This document shows, piece after piece, positions 11,231-22,330 of a stretch of 64,000 bases of DNA (position 1 is the stretch's first letter; each line of letters begins with the position of its first letter). The stretch is from Bos javanicus (Eukaryota > Chordata > Mammalia > Artiodactyla > Bovidae). The stretch spans positions 58,588,698 through 58,652,697 of the forward strand of contig NC_083883.1 in NCBI RefSeq assembly GCF_032452875.1, written 5' to 3'. Below the pieces are notes generated by a model that made no database searches, had not been told where the DNA came from, and was given only the letters and a program-made list of their open reading frames with translations. The translations under genes were made by a program, and so were the position numbers.

Positions 11231-11658
11231 CATTTCACTAGTCAAAACAGATCACAAAGAATTTCAGATTCTGGTGGTGACAAAATTGATTCTATCTCTT
11301 AATGAGAGAAACAGTAAAGTCACATCACAGAAAGGCATACATCTGGGATGGGAAGAATTTGTGGCCACTTTTCAGTCTGCCATAGTTACAAATGAGTCAA
11401 GAAAAGCGTTCACCTTGAATTTTACTGCAATTTTCTTTCCATACTTGCTCTCTGAATTAGAACTAGAGGATAGTGAAATGGTCAAAAAGTTCATGCAAAT
11501 GGGAGGATAGATCATGGGACAGGTCTGAAAAGAAAAAAAATGTTATTTAGGGGGACTTTCTTTAGTAAGCCAATTAAAATGTTATTTTTTATCTTTTTAA
11601 ATAATTTTTTATTGTTATTTTTGTTACATTTAGTAAGTCAAGTTTTGTGTTCCCTCAT

Positions 11659-11750
11659 CATGATTTTCAAAATATAAGCTATCTAGTGATATTTTTTAAC
11701 TTCATGATTTTCAAAGCATGAGCTATTTAATGATATTTATTATCTAACTT
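11659..11750. repeat. Diverged tandem duplication, about 44-bp unit x2
   Basis: Unit 1 starts CATGATTTTCAAAATATAAG at 11659 and unit 2 starts CATGATTTTCAAAGCATGAG at 11703. Both continue AGCTAT(C/T)TA(G/A)TGATATTT. Confidence 0.8.
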
Positions 11751-11794
11751 GATATACACACATTCTCACACATACACTTACACACAAAAAACAT

Positions 11795-11905
11795 TTAAGG
11801 ATAATAATATTCTATTTTATAGATGAGAGAACTAAGGCTTAACTTTAATTTTGTTGAACAGAGCTAGTAAGTGGCAAACTCAAGAATAAAATCCAATTTT
11901 CTGAC
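11795..11905 (+). repeat. MIR SINE fragment
   Basis: TTTATAGATGAGAGAACTAAGG, then AGAGCTAGTAAGTGGCAAACTC, matches the MIR core order with heavy divergence. Confidence 0.55.
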
Positions 11906-12960
11906 TAAATCTCATTTTGGTTCCTTAGTAACACATTACTTTTACAAACTCAGCTCATTGAAGATTGGGGCTACCTGCTGCTGAGTTTTCTCCCCAAGAA
12001 GCGTAAACATGTCCTGATGCTTCTTTCCAATCCTTTACCAGCTAGAGATCAGTGTAAGACTTTTATGCATGGCTGGATGAGAAGTCAGACAGAAACCTCC
12101 CTGTGAAAGGGGAGCCATCAGAATTGATTAGGATATAAAACTTGTTTTGCTTTTGAAATACCTGGCAGTCTTATGAAAAGAGTGCTTCCCTACAGAAAAC
12201 TAATTTGGAAATTTAAAAGTCTTTAATATTTAGGTGTCTTTCCTATTAAAATAACTAAAAACCAGTACAGAGATGTTTAAAGGTGTTTTTGAAACCCTGT
12301 GACATTTCCTGTTTGCTGCTTGCAGCATCAAGCAGAAGAGTAGAAGCTTTGTGGTTGAGTTGAAGAGTGTGCTAAAGCAGAGAGGGCTTTGGCAGGACAT
12401 CTGTGGGTACCTCTTGTGGGAGAACCAATAGCCCTTTGAGATCCTATTCTCCTAAGTCACTCCCATTCTAGCTTGACTCTAGTGGTACTTTTCCAATTAG
12501 GGTAAGCGTTAGATAAAAATTAAGTTGAAGGCAGAATTCATCTTTGGAACCAGCAACTCCCCTCCAACCCCCACACCACTGGCCCCCTTGCAAACATTCA
12601 GTCTCTCACAGTCTCCACTTGATTAGTGCTCTTGGGCTCCAGATAGTCCAATAAACTCCTTCCATCTCTGGTGTCAATTGATAAAACTCCATTCCTGGTT
12701 TATATGTATTTTGGAGCTGAGGAGTCATTTAATGCATTTCCAGTTGTGGAATTTCTTGCATCCCTAAAATAAGGATGGAAGATTTTCTCATCTCCTTCTA
12801 GGAGAAAGTTGCTTTTCCTCATAAGCATTCAGTCTCCTCAAGACAAGAATTCTCTTGAGAGACAAGAAAACTATGATTCACGGACCCAAGAAGGGCCTTG
12901 CTGAGCCCAAACTCTGAAGCTTTCATCTTCAGCTTTACAATCATTTCAATGATACAGAGG

Positions 12961-13190
12961 AGTTTCCCAGGTGGGGCTAGTGGTAAAGAACCTGCCTGCC
13001 AACGTAGGAGACATGAGACACAGGTTTGATCCCTGGATCAGGAAGATCCCCTGGAGGAGGGCACAGCAACCCACTCCAGTATTCTTGCCTGGAGAATTCC
13101 ATGGACAGAGGAGCCTGGCTGGCTATGGTCCATAGGCTCACAAAGAGGTGGACATGACTGAAGCAACTTAGCATGTACGCACACATGCAG
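12961..13190 (+). mobile_element. Bov-tA SINE with TSD
   Basis: Head AGTTTCCCAGGTGG..., B box GGTTTGATCCCTGG, and the body ending ACATGACTGAAGCAACTTAG. The TSD TGATACAGA(G/A)G lies at 12950-12960 and 13191-13201. Confidence 0.9.
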
Positions 13191-13554
13191 TGATACAGAA
13201 GACGAGGCTCTCAAAGTTGGTGGGTTTGTGTGTGTGTGTTTATGTAACATGGTAAAGATATGCTCGAAATACCATCCTCCTGGATTGTGTAGGACTGTTA
13301 GTTGGTTCAGCGTTCACTAAACAACCACTTGTTGTACATTGACTATATAAAAGGTACTGGGAATACAGAGATGAATATGGTTTCAAATGCTCTGTCAGAC
13401 TATATGCCCTGCTCTTTGTTTCAAACAACATGGCACATGTTTAACATTTATATTCCCTGTAATATTTATTTAAAATTCCTTCACACCATCTGAAAAAGAC
13501 CCAGGGCCTGCTCCACTTCCCAGATGTATGGTTACAGCCCATTGGTTTCCACAG

Positions 13555-13683
13555 GGAGGTCATGCCTGGGCAGATGTATCGGTACCAAGTTCAAGCTGCA
13601 GCTGGAGCAGAACTGGGAGAAGCTTCACCTCCTCTGAGCCACATCCATGGAGCTCCTTACTGTGGAGATGGGAAGGTTGCAAG
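13555..13683 (+). CDS. PAPPA2: PAPPA2 exon D: end of fibronectin-III-like fold
   Basis: Acceptor TTTCCACAG|GG and donor GTTGCAAG|GTGAGG. The exon encodes about 43 residues: EVMPGQMYRYQVQAAAGAE, then a short LGEASPPLSHIHGAPYCGD stretch. The PGxxYxYxVxAxxG...GxxSPPL pattern is a textbook final half of a fibronectin-III domain. The closing PYCGDGKV leads into the cysteine-rich repeat of the next exon. Both borders are phase 2 and the length is divisible by three, so this exon could be skipped in frame. Confidence 0.95.
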
Positions 13684-14221
13684 GTGAGGACATACTGGGT
13701 GCCTTGGGCTGGGTGTCAGAGGATGTCCCGCCTTGCTCGGACCATGAGGGTTCACCTTGAGACTGGTTTGGGAAGTGAAAGGGGCAAGGCACTGTGTGAT
13801 TCTGGTATTGAACAAAATCTGGGACCTGGTAGTGATCTTGAGGGGTCATTCACATCTCTACATAGTTAAGGATGGACCTACTTTCATTTAGTACCAAGAT
13901 ATTGGGGCTGATTCTGTGGGGATCTTCTTCAGGTTTCAGAGAACAAGTGCTGGGCAGTGATTCAGGGAAGGAATTCATGGTGGAGAAGGTTATTGCCAAA
14001 TGATGCTAAAAGAGGATGTGAGGGTATCTTTTGGATCAATTGCCTGTCTTATGACCCAAGGAAAGTCACTATAGCTTTATGAGCTTCAGTTGCTCATTTG
14101 ATCCCTGGAAGACCTCATTGCAATGCAATTTACAACTATTCTATAAAAGCACCAAGGTAAAAATGGAATCACTCTTTTGATTTCTTAACATACTACCTTC
14201 CTTTTCCTGTTGCCCTTTAGT

Positions 14222-14636
14222 TAGTTAGTTATTTCAATCTCTCAGTCATGTCTGACTCTTTGCGACACCATGGACTGTAGCATACCAGGCTTCCCTGTCC
14301 ATCACCAACTCCCTGAGCTTGCTTAGACTCATTTCCATCAAGTCAGTGATGCCATCCAACCATCTCACCCTCTGTCGTCCCCTTCTTCTCCTGCCTTCAG
14401 TCTTTCCCAGCATCAGGGTCTTTTTCCAGTGAGTCAGTTCTTTGCATCAGGTGGTCAAAGTATTGGAGCTTCAGCTTTAGCATCAGTCCTTCCATAGACT
14501 ATTCAGGACTGATTTCCTTTAGGATTGACTAGTTTGATCTCCTTGTAGTCCAAGAGACTCCCAAGAGACTTCTCCAACACCACAGTTCAAAAGCATCAAT
14601 TCTTCAGTGCTCAGCTTTCTTTATGGTCTTTCTCTA
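14222..14636 (-). mobile_element. BovB LINE 3' fragment with TSD
   Basis: Reverse-oriented BovB 3' end, CTCAGTCATGTCTGACTC through AATTCTTCAGTGCTCAGC. The 11-bp TSD TGCCCTTTAGT lies at 14211-14221 and 14637-14647. Confidence 0.92.
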
Positions 14637-15179
14637 TGCCCTTTAGTGATATCAACTTAATTCATTCTGATTTGCCAGGCACTTGCCAAAATTTTTCACT
14701 GAATATTCCCATGTCCCAGTGACCACCCTATATTAATCTATTCTAAATGCTTAGCTCACCTAATATGTTGTTTATATAAAGCTGCTGGGAGTAAAAGACT
14801 GGAAGCCCAGGTACTGTAATTTGTCTCAGAGTCTGTATCCTAATAAGATGGCTTGTTTTTAGCTTTCCAGATCAAGTAAAAATATCTTGTATCTTGAAGG
14901 CCTAATTGAAAGCAATCTATTAGCCTTTCTTGGGGTTTTATCCCATTGTTTAGTAATTACTAAATATTGTTTGTCTTCTCAATCTTCTAAGATTCTTAAG
15001 CTTTAGTGTAAGTCTACTCCTTTTCATAGTAGCATAAACACCAAATGTTCCCAGACTTCAGAAATAGATCCAAGAGACTGAGATCACTTCAATACCCAAA
15101 CCTTGCTAGTTTGCTCAGGCCACCTTCTGCCTCAGTCTCAGCTTACCCTCCCCCCCCCCATCTCAATTAAATATCTCCC

Positions 15180-15708
15180 TGTGAAACCATTTCAGGGGCT
15201 CGCAAGAGCTCCAGTACCACAGTCCTTTACGTCTCAGCAAAGAAAAGAATTCAGCAATAGGCAAAGTGATAGATAAGAAGTGATTTATTAGATTAGGATG
15301 CTTGTAAGACTTATAAGCTGGCAAGGATTGGCAGGAGGCAGTAGTGGTGAAGGTTCTCAACCAGAGAACTTACTGGGCTCCAGTTTTATAATCAAAGGAA
15401 AAGTGGGGAGGGGGAGAAGAACTTCTTTGTCTTTCTTGAGTAGATGCCATGCTTCCATCATCAGCTCTTCCTCCTGGTTGAGCAGGGGAGTTTTCTTGTC
15501 CCTACTTGATCAAGCTTGGTCTGCAAATTATTGTTTTTTATGTGTGCAGAGAGAATGTTCTAGGGATAATTAGCTTACTGAGCTTACTGGGCAGGATGTG
15601 GGTCTCATGACAACACTTATTTGATCATTTGGGGGCAGTGTCTCGTGCTTCTGTTGCATGATTTTGTTGCTAAGCAAGCCAGCTTGGTTTTGTGGTTAAG
15701 TAAACCTG
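15180..15708 (-). mobile_element. Probable solo LTR of an endogenous retrovirus
   Basis: Read on the minus strand, the block has an upstream part with a TATAAAA box (plus-strand 15384-15391), then AATAAA (plus-strand 15284-15289), and ends ...GGTTTCA at 15180. That is the U3-R-U5 order of an LTR. There are no internal retroviral genes next to it. The upstream (right) end runs straight into a BovB fragment, so that end may be truncated. The family is not identified. Confidence 0.6.
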
Positions 15709-16026
15709 CAAGAAGATCCAACCAGTCCATTCTAAAGGAGATCGGTACTGGGTGTTCTTTGGAAGGAATGATGCTAAAGCTGAAACTCCAATACTTTGGC
15801 CACCTCATGCAAAGAGTTGACGCATTGGAAAAGACTCTGATGCTGGGAGGGATTGGGGGCAGGAGGAGAAGGGGATGACAGAGGACGAGATGACTGGATG
15901 GCATCACTGACTCGATGGACGTGAGTCAGTGAACTCTGGGATTTGGTGATGGACAGGGAGGCCTGGCGTGCTGCGATTCATGGGGTTGCAAAGAGTCAGA
16001 CACGACTGAGCGACTGAACTGAACTG
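15709..16026 (+). mobile_element. BovB LINE 3' fragment
   Basis: It starts at GCAAGAAGATCCAACC and runs to CGACTGAACTGAACTGA. It encodes the end of the BovB protein in decayed form. No clear TSD is seen. Its 5' end abuts the probable LTR. Confidence 0.88.
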
Positions 16027-16131
16027 AAAACTGCTCAACTGAGTAATCAGTAACTTACAGGGGTCACCCATATTTTTCTACATACAATCCCCTAGTGGAA
16101 TTAACTACTTAATCACCAACTTTGTCCCTAT

Positions 16132-16346
16132 TTTGAGCTTCCCTGGTGGCTCAGACGGTAAAAGTGTCTGCCTGCAATGCAGAAGACCTCGGTTTGATCC
16201 CTGGGTCAGGAAGATCTTCTGGAGAAGGAAATGGCAACCCACCCCAGTAGTCTTGCCTGGAAAATTCCATGGACCAAGGGGCCTGGAGGGCTACAGTCCA
16301 TGGGGTTGCAAAGAGTTGGATGCGACTGAGTGACTTCACTTTCACT
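16132..16346 (+). mobile_element. Bov-tA SINE with TSD
   Basis: CTTCCCTGGTGGCTCAGACG head, B box GGTTTGATCCCTGG, and a body ending GAGTGACTTCACTTTCAC. The TSD TTTGTCCCTAT lies at 16121-16131 and 16347-16357. Confidence 0.93.
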
Positions 16347-16789
16347 TTTGTCCCTATCACCTAGCGATGACTCAACGTGTGCACAGAACAAATCTGGTTG
16401 TTGTTGATGTTTTCAATGGCTACCTCATTTTAAACCTGCTGCCCACTAATTAAGGTGTCTGCAGGACTAGGTGACCATTACTACCCAGAGAGAGCCCTGC
16501 TTGAACAAAACATTTGATCTTATGTTGTAGCATCTCCTACAGCAGTCCTCCAATTAAGATTCTCATGTCCCAGGATGCCACATCTGTCTGGGGTTCTGGG
16601 GCAGAACAAGATAAGGGCCATCTTCCTAATCTGACATTGTACATTCTAGCCTGAGCCTTGAAACAGCTTCATCTGTAGTGACACCTGCTTGGCTACTGGG
16701 CTTCACAAAGCTCCTTATCAAAATGTTCCTTTGAACTCTGCCTATACCACCTCTCTATAGAGTGTCATACTTTGTTCTTGTGACATTGG

Positions 16790-17090
16790 AAGGCCCTGCC
16801 TGCCAATGCAGGAGACATGGTTCATGGGTTCATGCGAGATCATGGGTTCCCTGATCCAGGAAGATCCCATATGCCTCAGAGCAACTTAGCCCACGTACCA
16901 CAACTATTGAGCCTGTGCTCTAGATCCTGGGAGCTGCAACTACAGAAGCCCTCGCACCCTAGACCCTGTGCTCTACAATGAGAGAAGCCGCTGCAATGAG
17001 AAACCCACACACCACACTGAGAGAGTAGCCCTTGCTCCCTAAAACTAGAGAAAAGCCGGCACAGCAACCAAAACTAACTAAATACTTTTT
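16790..17090 (+). mobile_element. Degraded CHR-2-type SINE
   Basis: Head remnants (CCTGCCTGCCAATGCAGGAGAC), then GCAACTTAGCCCACGTACCAC and repeated TGTGCTCTAGA / GAGAGAAGCC blocks, with an A-rich end. This is the forward form of a CHR-2-like SINE, more decayed than the copy at 8434-8740. It ends about 90 bp before exon E. Confidence 0.65.
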
Positions 17091-17177
17091 AAAATGATGT
17101 TAACTACAAGAGAAAAATCATTTTATGTATACAAGTGTGTGTGTTTGTATATCAGAATGTATACTTTTACCTTGTAG

Positions 17178-17269
17178 GAACCTGGGAGAAGAGTGTGATG
17201 ATGGAGACCTTTTGAATGGAGACGGCTGCTCAAGGGCATGTGAGTTAGAGGAAGGTTTCAACTGTGTAG
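17178..17269 (+). CDS. PAPPA2: PAPPA2 exon E: Myxococcus-type cysteine-rich repeat
   Basis: Acceptor ACCTTGTAG|G and donor TGTGTAG|GTGAGT. The exon encodes about 30 residues: NLGEECDDGDLLNGDGCSR, then ACELEEGFNCVG. The spacing C-D-D-G-(D/N)-x3-GDGC-x2-x-C-x2-E-x-G-F-x-C is the signature of the disulfide repeat first named in Myxococcus and found in a few secreted eukaryotic proteins, including the pappalysins. It has four cysteines and many acidic residues. Entry phase is 2 and exit phase 1. Confidence 0.95.
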
Positions 17270-17359
17270 GTGAGTTTAGGAGCACCTGCCCAGGTTTATA
17301 TCCTATGTTTGGAGGTGTCTCCAATTCTTACTCTTGTGATCCCTTGATATCTGGCAATG

Positions 17360-17590
17360 TGTAATTTAGTGGTAATAATGATAACATTTTCTGTGTCTGT
17401 TATGTGCCTGGTACTAACTGTTTCACATATATTATCCAGTTTAATCCCTACAATAAATATAAGGAGACTGAACAGAGGCACAGAGAGCTTAAATAACTTG
17501 CTTTCTCTTACACAGCTGGCAGTGATGAAGTCAGGATTTGAACCAGGGAAGCAAATCCACATGTTAAACTACTAAGTTACCTGGCCTGCT
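17360..17590 (+). repeat. MIR SINE
   Basis: A nearly full MIR order: TGCCTGGTACTAACTG, AATCCCTACAATAA, AGACTGAACAGAGGCACAGAGAG, CACAGCTGGCAGTGATG, then GATTTGAACCAGG. Confidence 0.75.
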
Positions 17591-17943
17591 AGATTAATGT
17601 TACCAAAGATTGCTCTTGGGTCCTCATGTCTAACATCAGACTGTCAGCCAAGTAGCACAATCACAGATTCAACATAAAAATGATGATGGGACATGTTTTA
17701 AGCCAAAGAGAGTACAAGATATCTCTTGGTGTCTGTGTTTAGTAGATAAAATTATGAAGAGTGACACACAGAATTTCTTAATCCGGGAATATCACTGGTA
17801 ATGTTATCGCTAGGTGCCATTGACTCTAGACTCTTGCCACACAGGAAGGCCCTCCAGAACACTTTCCCTGATTTTGATTAAAGCCATCAACAGGCTTCTT
17901 TGTAGATTATTTTTTCATTCCTATGAGCATGCACACTTAGTCG

Positions 17944-18138
17944 CTCAGTCAGGTCCAACTCTTTGTGACCCCATGGGCTGTCTCCTGCCAGGCTCCTCTG
18001 TCCATGTAACTCTCCAGGCAAGAACACTGGAGTGGGTAGCCTTTCCCTTCTCCAGGGGATCTTCCCGACCCAGGTATCGAATCTGGGTCTCCTGCATTGC
18101 AGGCGGATTCTTTACCATCTGAGCCATCAGGGAAGCCC
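17944..18138 (-). mobile_element. Bov-tA SINE with TSD
   Basis: Reverse Bov-tA from CTTAGTCGCTCAGTCAGGTCC to GAGCCATCAGGGAAGCCC. The TSD TCCTATG(A/T)GCAT(G/A)CA lies at 17929-17943 and 18139-18153. Confidence 0.9.
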
Positions 18139-18569
18139 TCCTATGTGCATACATTGAAGTAATTCTGTGGAACATATTTACTCAGCAAAGTTATTTTTTA
18201 AAGCAGTGCATTTAACAATATTTTAATGTTTCTAAATTTCAAGACAAAGTTGGATATGATTATAATTATGTATAATTTATTAAGGTATTAAATACCACAA
18301 GAACACACAAATGCTCCTGCTTCCCTGAGCAGAATAATAAAATTATAAAATCTTAGTGGTCTTACATCTATCCGTATAACAAACTATGTTCAGTGCCCTC
18401 TGTATAGCACAAGTCTAATAGAGACCCTGATCCCTTCATATGTGCAGCCTCTTTACCTTATAGAAATTGCTGTATCAGTTCTCGAGCTTTTCTTACATGC
18501 ATCTAGCAGTAAAGATTGCACCTTGAAAGACCATTCTGTTTAAAAGTGGCTTTATCTATTATAAAATTC

Positions 18570-18690
18570 TTCTCCCCCTTTCTGGTTTGGAAACTGATGT
18601 TCAGAGCATTTTAGTGACTTGTCCATGGGCATATAATGAAGTGTCTACAAAGCCAGCATTGGAACTCAGCTTTCCTAATTCTTAATCAAG
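18570..18690 (+). repeat. MIR SINE fragment
   Basis: GGAAACTGATGTTCAGAGC, then GACTTGTCCATGGGCATATAATG and CAGCATTGGAACTCAG, fits the MIR core with divergence. Confidence 0.5.
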
Positions 18691-19016
18691 TGCTTTTTCC
18701 TTGCTATGAAACTACAGAGGTTACATTTTTTTCCCCTGTTTTATTTGACTACCATTCAGATATTTGAAATGCCTCCCCATTATTCTCCTTTCCAGTCCAA
18801 ACATCCCCTGATGTGATTAGGTTTCCAGGCCCTTTCCTATTTACCCTAACTTGGCATGCTTTCTGTGGTCAATGCCCAGAAAGGAATTCAATACTCCAGA
18901 TACGGTCTGGCTGTGTAAAATACACTAAACTGATTACCTCCCCTCTTCTGTATACCAGTATTTGTTAATGCCATCTCTGTTTGCATCATTCCTTTTTTCA
19001 CATAATGGGCTCATGA

Positions 19017-19032
19017 TACACACACACAAACA

Positions 19033-19071
<39 letters not shown>
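19017..19071. repeat. (CA)n microsatellite, interrupted
   Basis: ACACAC runs broken by single AAAC and ATAC interruptions, about 55 bp. Confidence 0.95.
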
Positions 19072-19511
19072 CCTTTGCCACTGCAGCTCATCTCATCTGT
19101 CTTAAAAGTGGACCTTACTTTGTTTCCATCACATTTAATTCCATTAAATTTGGTTCATATTCCTTTACCCTCCAACTCCAGGAAGATCATAGTTAAATTA
19201 TTTTAGCTTTACGTGGCAAAGTTAAAATGGTCTATTCCACAGCTAGATATTTATTTCAGTTAGTAATATGCTCATAGTATTTAGTTCTATAGCATATGGC
19301 TCTAAAGCTCATAGCATATGCTAAGCATATAGTTCTGTTCCATCATTTCTCGAGACTAAGTTTGAAGGAACCATTGTGAAGTGTGTTATAAAAGTGGTCT
19401 GCTATTTTTGCATTGATTTGAAGAAACAGAAGCAAAATTTTTAAGTTGATGGTAAACAAAAAATAGAGAAGAAGCGAGGAGAGACTGTCACTGGATTATA
19501 TAGAAAAATAA

Positions 19512-19701
19512 GACATGTATACATATGTATATTATAAAAATGTCATAAAATATATATTATAAAACAAACACATTCATATGTACATATGTGTATATTCAAA
19601 ATATGCACATACATATTAAACTCTACATATATGCATATGTATGAATATATGTATGTATGTATATAAACTATATAAACATATAAACTATACATATATATGC
19701 A

Positions 19702-19742
<41 letters not shown>
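19512..19742. repeat. AT-rich simple repeat with (TA)16
   Basis: ATGT/ATAC-rich sequence finishes in a pure TA run at about 19711-19742. The long minus-strand open frame here reads only Y/I/T/H repeats and is not a gene. Confidence 0.9.
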
Positions 19743-19744
<2 letters not shown>

Positions 19745-20080
19745 AACAATCATGGAAAAGTCATTCCAAATACACATATATTGGCTTTGGGGAGTAACTT
19801 AGAAAGGCCTTGGATTTAATGGCATACAGGAGTTGAAAACCCAAAATAGGCTCAGAACCAAGTCCTCGGAACAGGAGCATACCCCTGGCAAGTAGAGATA
19901 GATTTACTAGAGAAGCGTCTTTGACTTGAAGAGATTATGAAGGAAAATAATTAGTAACTACATGTTGATGAACAGTTGAAAAATTACTGAAGCAGTCCTG
20001 TGGTATTTCTGTAAAGAATTTAAAATTAAAAGAATGGAATAGTAACAGTTAATTTTAGTGATGTTACTGAATGTGGACCT

Positions 20081-20295
20081 ATGCAGTCGCTTTCGTCGTG
20101 TCTGACTCTTTGTGACCATATGTACTATAGCCTGCCAGGCTCCTTTGTCCATGGGATTCTCTAGGGAAGAATGCTGGAGTGGGTTGCCATGTCCTTCTCC
20201 AGGGGATCTTCCCAACCCAGGGATCACATTGGTGCCTTTTATATCTCCTGCATTGGCAGGTGGGTTATTTACCACTAGTGCCACCTAGAAAGCCC
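20081..20295 (-). mobile_element. Bov-tA SINE
   Basis: Reverse Bov-tA from GCAGTCGCTTTCGTCGTGTC to ACCACTAGTGCCACCTAGAAAG. No convincing TSD. Confidence 0.88.
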
Positions 20296-20480
20296 ATGTA
20301 GCTATGGGTTGATCTATTTTAAATCTTGATCTTATTTTCGTGTCCTATTATTTTAGGTAGAAATGAAGAATTAGAATTGTGTTACTAATAGGGGTAGACA
20401 GGGCAATAATACTTAATAAATAAATGGCTTTATAACTGCATCTCAGGTTTTTACATTTGAAGAAAGCTAAGTTACATATC

Positions 20481-20690
20481 AAGTGGCTCAGGGGTAAAGA
20501 ATCTGCCTGCAATGCAGGAGACACAGGAGACATGGGTTTGATTCCTGGGCCATGACAATCCCCTGGAGGAGGGCATGGCAACCCACTCCATATTCCTACC
20601 TGGAGAATCCCATAGACAGAGGAGCCTACATGGACAGAGCAGGCTACAGTCCATAGGGTCCCCAAGAGTTGGACATGACTGAAGTTTACT
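20481..20690 (+). mobile_element. Bov-tA SINE
   Basis: The head starts AAGTGGCTCAGGGGTAAAG, with a B-box-like GGTTTGATTCCTGG. The body ends GGACATGACTGAAG, followed by a small GTTACTGAAG duplication. Confidence 0.87.
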
Positions 20691-21595
20691 GAAGTTACTG
20701 AAGATATGTAAACCCACGCAGTTTATATATCTATAGTTAGTGAGGACTATCCACGTAGTAGAAGTTATCCTACAAGCAAGTAAGGACCTTGTCCAAGGAA
20801 TTATAGCTTGCTTTACAGACCCAGTGATTGTTCTCATATGTTCATTACTCACACATTTGCTCCTGAAGACAGTCTCTCTGCCTTGGTTGAGGTACTGTGG
20901 AGTAAGAGAAAGCCCCTGAACCTGCTTCCTGTAAGCCTGGCTCAAAGCCAAGCAGTACTGCTTCTGCATCAAGGGAACTTTGACAAATCACTTATAATCA
21001 TGGAGTCTCAGATTGTCTATTGATGAAACAAACAAAAAATACATACCTCACATGGTTATTGTAAGACAATAATAGATGTGTAACCCTTATAAACCTGGAG
21101 CCCATATTGTCCATTTCAGAGCAAATTGCATGGTTAACTGAAGAAATACAGCAGCAAAAATGTAATTGAAAACAAATCCCTCAAATGTTTTATTTAAAAT
21201 TTCAAAGACTATGATGAGGTTCCAAGTACATATCACATCCTACCATCTATTTAATTTCCTTTATTCTTTTACCTAGCTTCCCCTAGCTTCCCCTAGTACT
21301 TTGCTCAATGATTCCTTAAAGTTTCTTTCTATATCCACCCCACAGCTGCTTTTTTCCTTCCTGTTCCTTCTCCCCTAACCCCACCCACTTTGTAGACTTT
21401 TTATTATCTCAATGGATTTTACCATTCTCCCCATGAAAATGTATCCTTCTTTAGGGGTATGATATCTATATGTTTGAGGTGGGCATTAGACTGGTTAGTA
21501 GTTACAGGATTCTCTCTAGCAGCTGGAGTAAAAATGTAATTATTTTTACTTATATAAAAATACCTTTTCAAATGTCAAACAATGTTTCTTGACAG

Positions 21596-21789
21596 GGGAA
21601 CCAAGCCTGTGCTATATACATGAGGGAGATGGAATATGTGAGCCTTTTGAGAAGGAAACCAGCATTGTAGACTGTGGCCTCTATACTCCCAAAGGATACC
21701 TGGATCAGTGGGCTACCCAAGCTTTTTCTTCTCATGAAGACAAGAAGAAATGTCCTGCTTCCTTGGTAACTGGAGCACCTCACTCCATG
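21596..21789 (+). CDS. PAPPA2: PAPPA2 exon F: cysteine-rich module after the Myxococcus-type repeat
   Basis: Acceptor TTCTTGACAG|GG and donor TCCATG|GTAAGT. The exon encodes about 64 residues: EPSLCYIHEGDGICEPFEK, then TSIVDCGLYTPKGYLDQWA and SSHEDKKKCPASLVTGAPHSM. The C-x6-GDGxCxxFE...DCG pattern is conserved in pappalysins and looks like a small calcium- or disulfide-stabilised module. It is followed by a basic EDKKKC patch. Entry phase is 1 and exit phase 0. Confidence 0.95.
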
Positions 21790-22159
21790 GTAAGTTAAGA
21801 CTAGTCAAGGGTAAACAAAATTGTTAAGTGATTCCCCCAGATACTGACCTTGAGCTTACATTTTTTTCTCCTAACTTTGATGCCAAATTTAGTTAACGAA
21901 CTCAGAATAAAATAATGTTAAATGAAAAGCTTCTAGGCTATCAGTTAAATCTCCTCCCCAACCCTCACCCCACTTACCTTCACTAGTTTTCATCTAGGAA
22001 CCTTTGACTATGCAATAACTGGCTTAAAAGTACACAAAAGCATCTCCAATTAGCCTTATAATATGCATGTCAGAAATTACACTTAGGCTTTGAGTTTGGA
22101 AGAATTTATCTTGAAAGAAGATAAACGAGCAGTAAAGTCAGAACACTTGGATGACACTG

Positions 22160-22330
22160 TTAGATCTATCAGTATCATTATGATTATTACTAAGTGACAT
22201 TTGGCAAGTCACTCAACTTCTCTGGGCCCCAATTATCTCATATGTAAATCTTTTGCATTTAACTCAAGGTTTATTGCAAGGATCAAGTGAAATTTAAAAT
22301 ATATATTAAAGATCAAAATATAATTTGATT
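22160..22330 (-). repeat. MIR SINE
   Basis: Reverse MIR: ACATTTGGCAAGTCACTCAAC, TCTCTGGGCCCCAATTATCTC, TTGCAAGGATCAAGTG, in the usual order. Confidence 0.7.

Larger units (their letters stand above)
9695..13554 (+). other. PAPPA2 intron after exon C (3,860 bp)
   Basis: It begins GTGAGT and ends TTTCCACAG. It contains a Bov-tA (9976-10164), an unnamed ancient repeat (10674-11230) split by a Bov-tA, a diverged 44-bp duplication (11659-11750), a MIR (11795-11905) and a third Bov-tA. The stretch 11906-12949 shows nothing I can name. Confidence 0.8.
13684..17177 (+). other. PAPPA2 intron after exon D (3,494 bp)
   Basis: It begins GTGAGG and ends CCTTGTAG. It contains a TSD-flanked BovB (14222-14636), a probable solo LTR (15180-15708), a BovB 3' fragment (15709-16026), a Bov-tA and a degraded CHR-2 SINE. 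The stretches 13684-14210 and 14648-15170 show nothing I can name. Confidence 0.8.
17270..21595 (+). other. PAPPA2 intron after exon E (4,326 bp)
   Basis: It begins GTGAGT and ends TTCTTGACAG. It contains MIR copies (17360-17590, 18570-18690), three Bov-tA SINEs, a (CA)n microsatellite and a long TA/ATGT-rich simple-repeat block (19512-19742). The stretch 20700-21595 shows nothing I can name. Confidence 0.8.

Noticed and set aside
19543..19749. Minus-strand frame rich in Y/I/T
   Set aside because: It is a translation of a TA/ATGT simple repeat.
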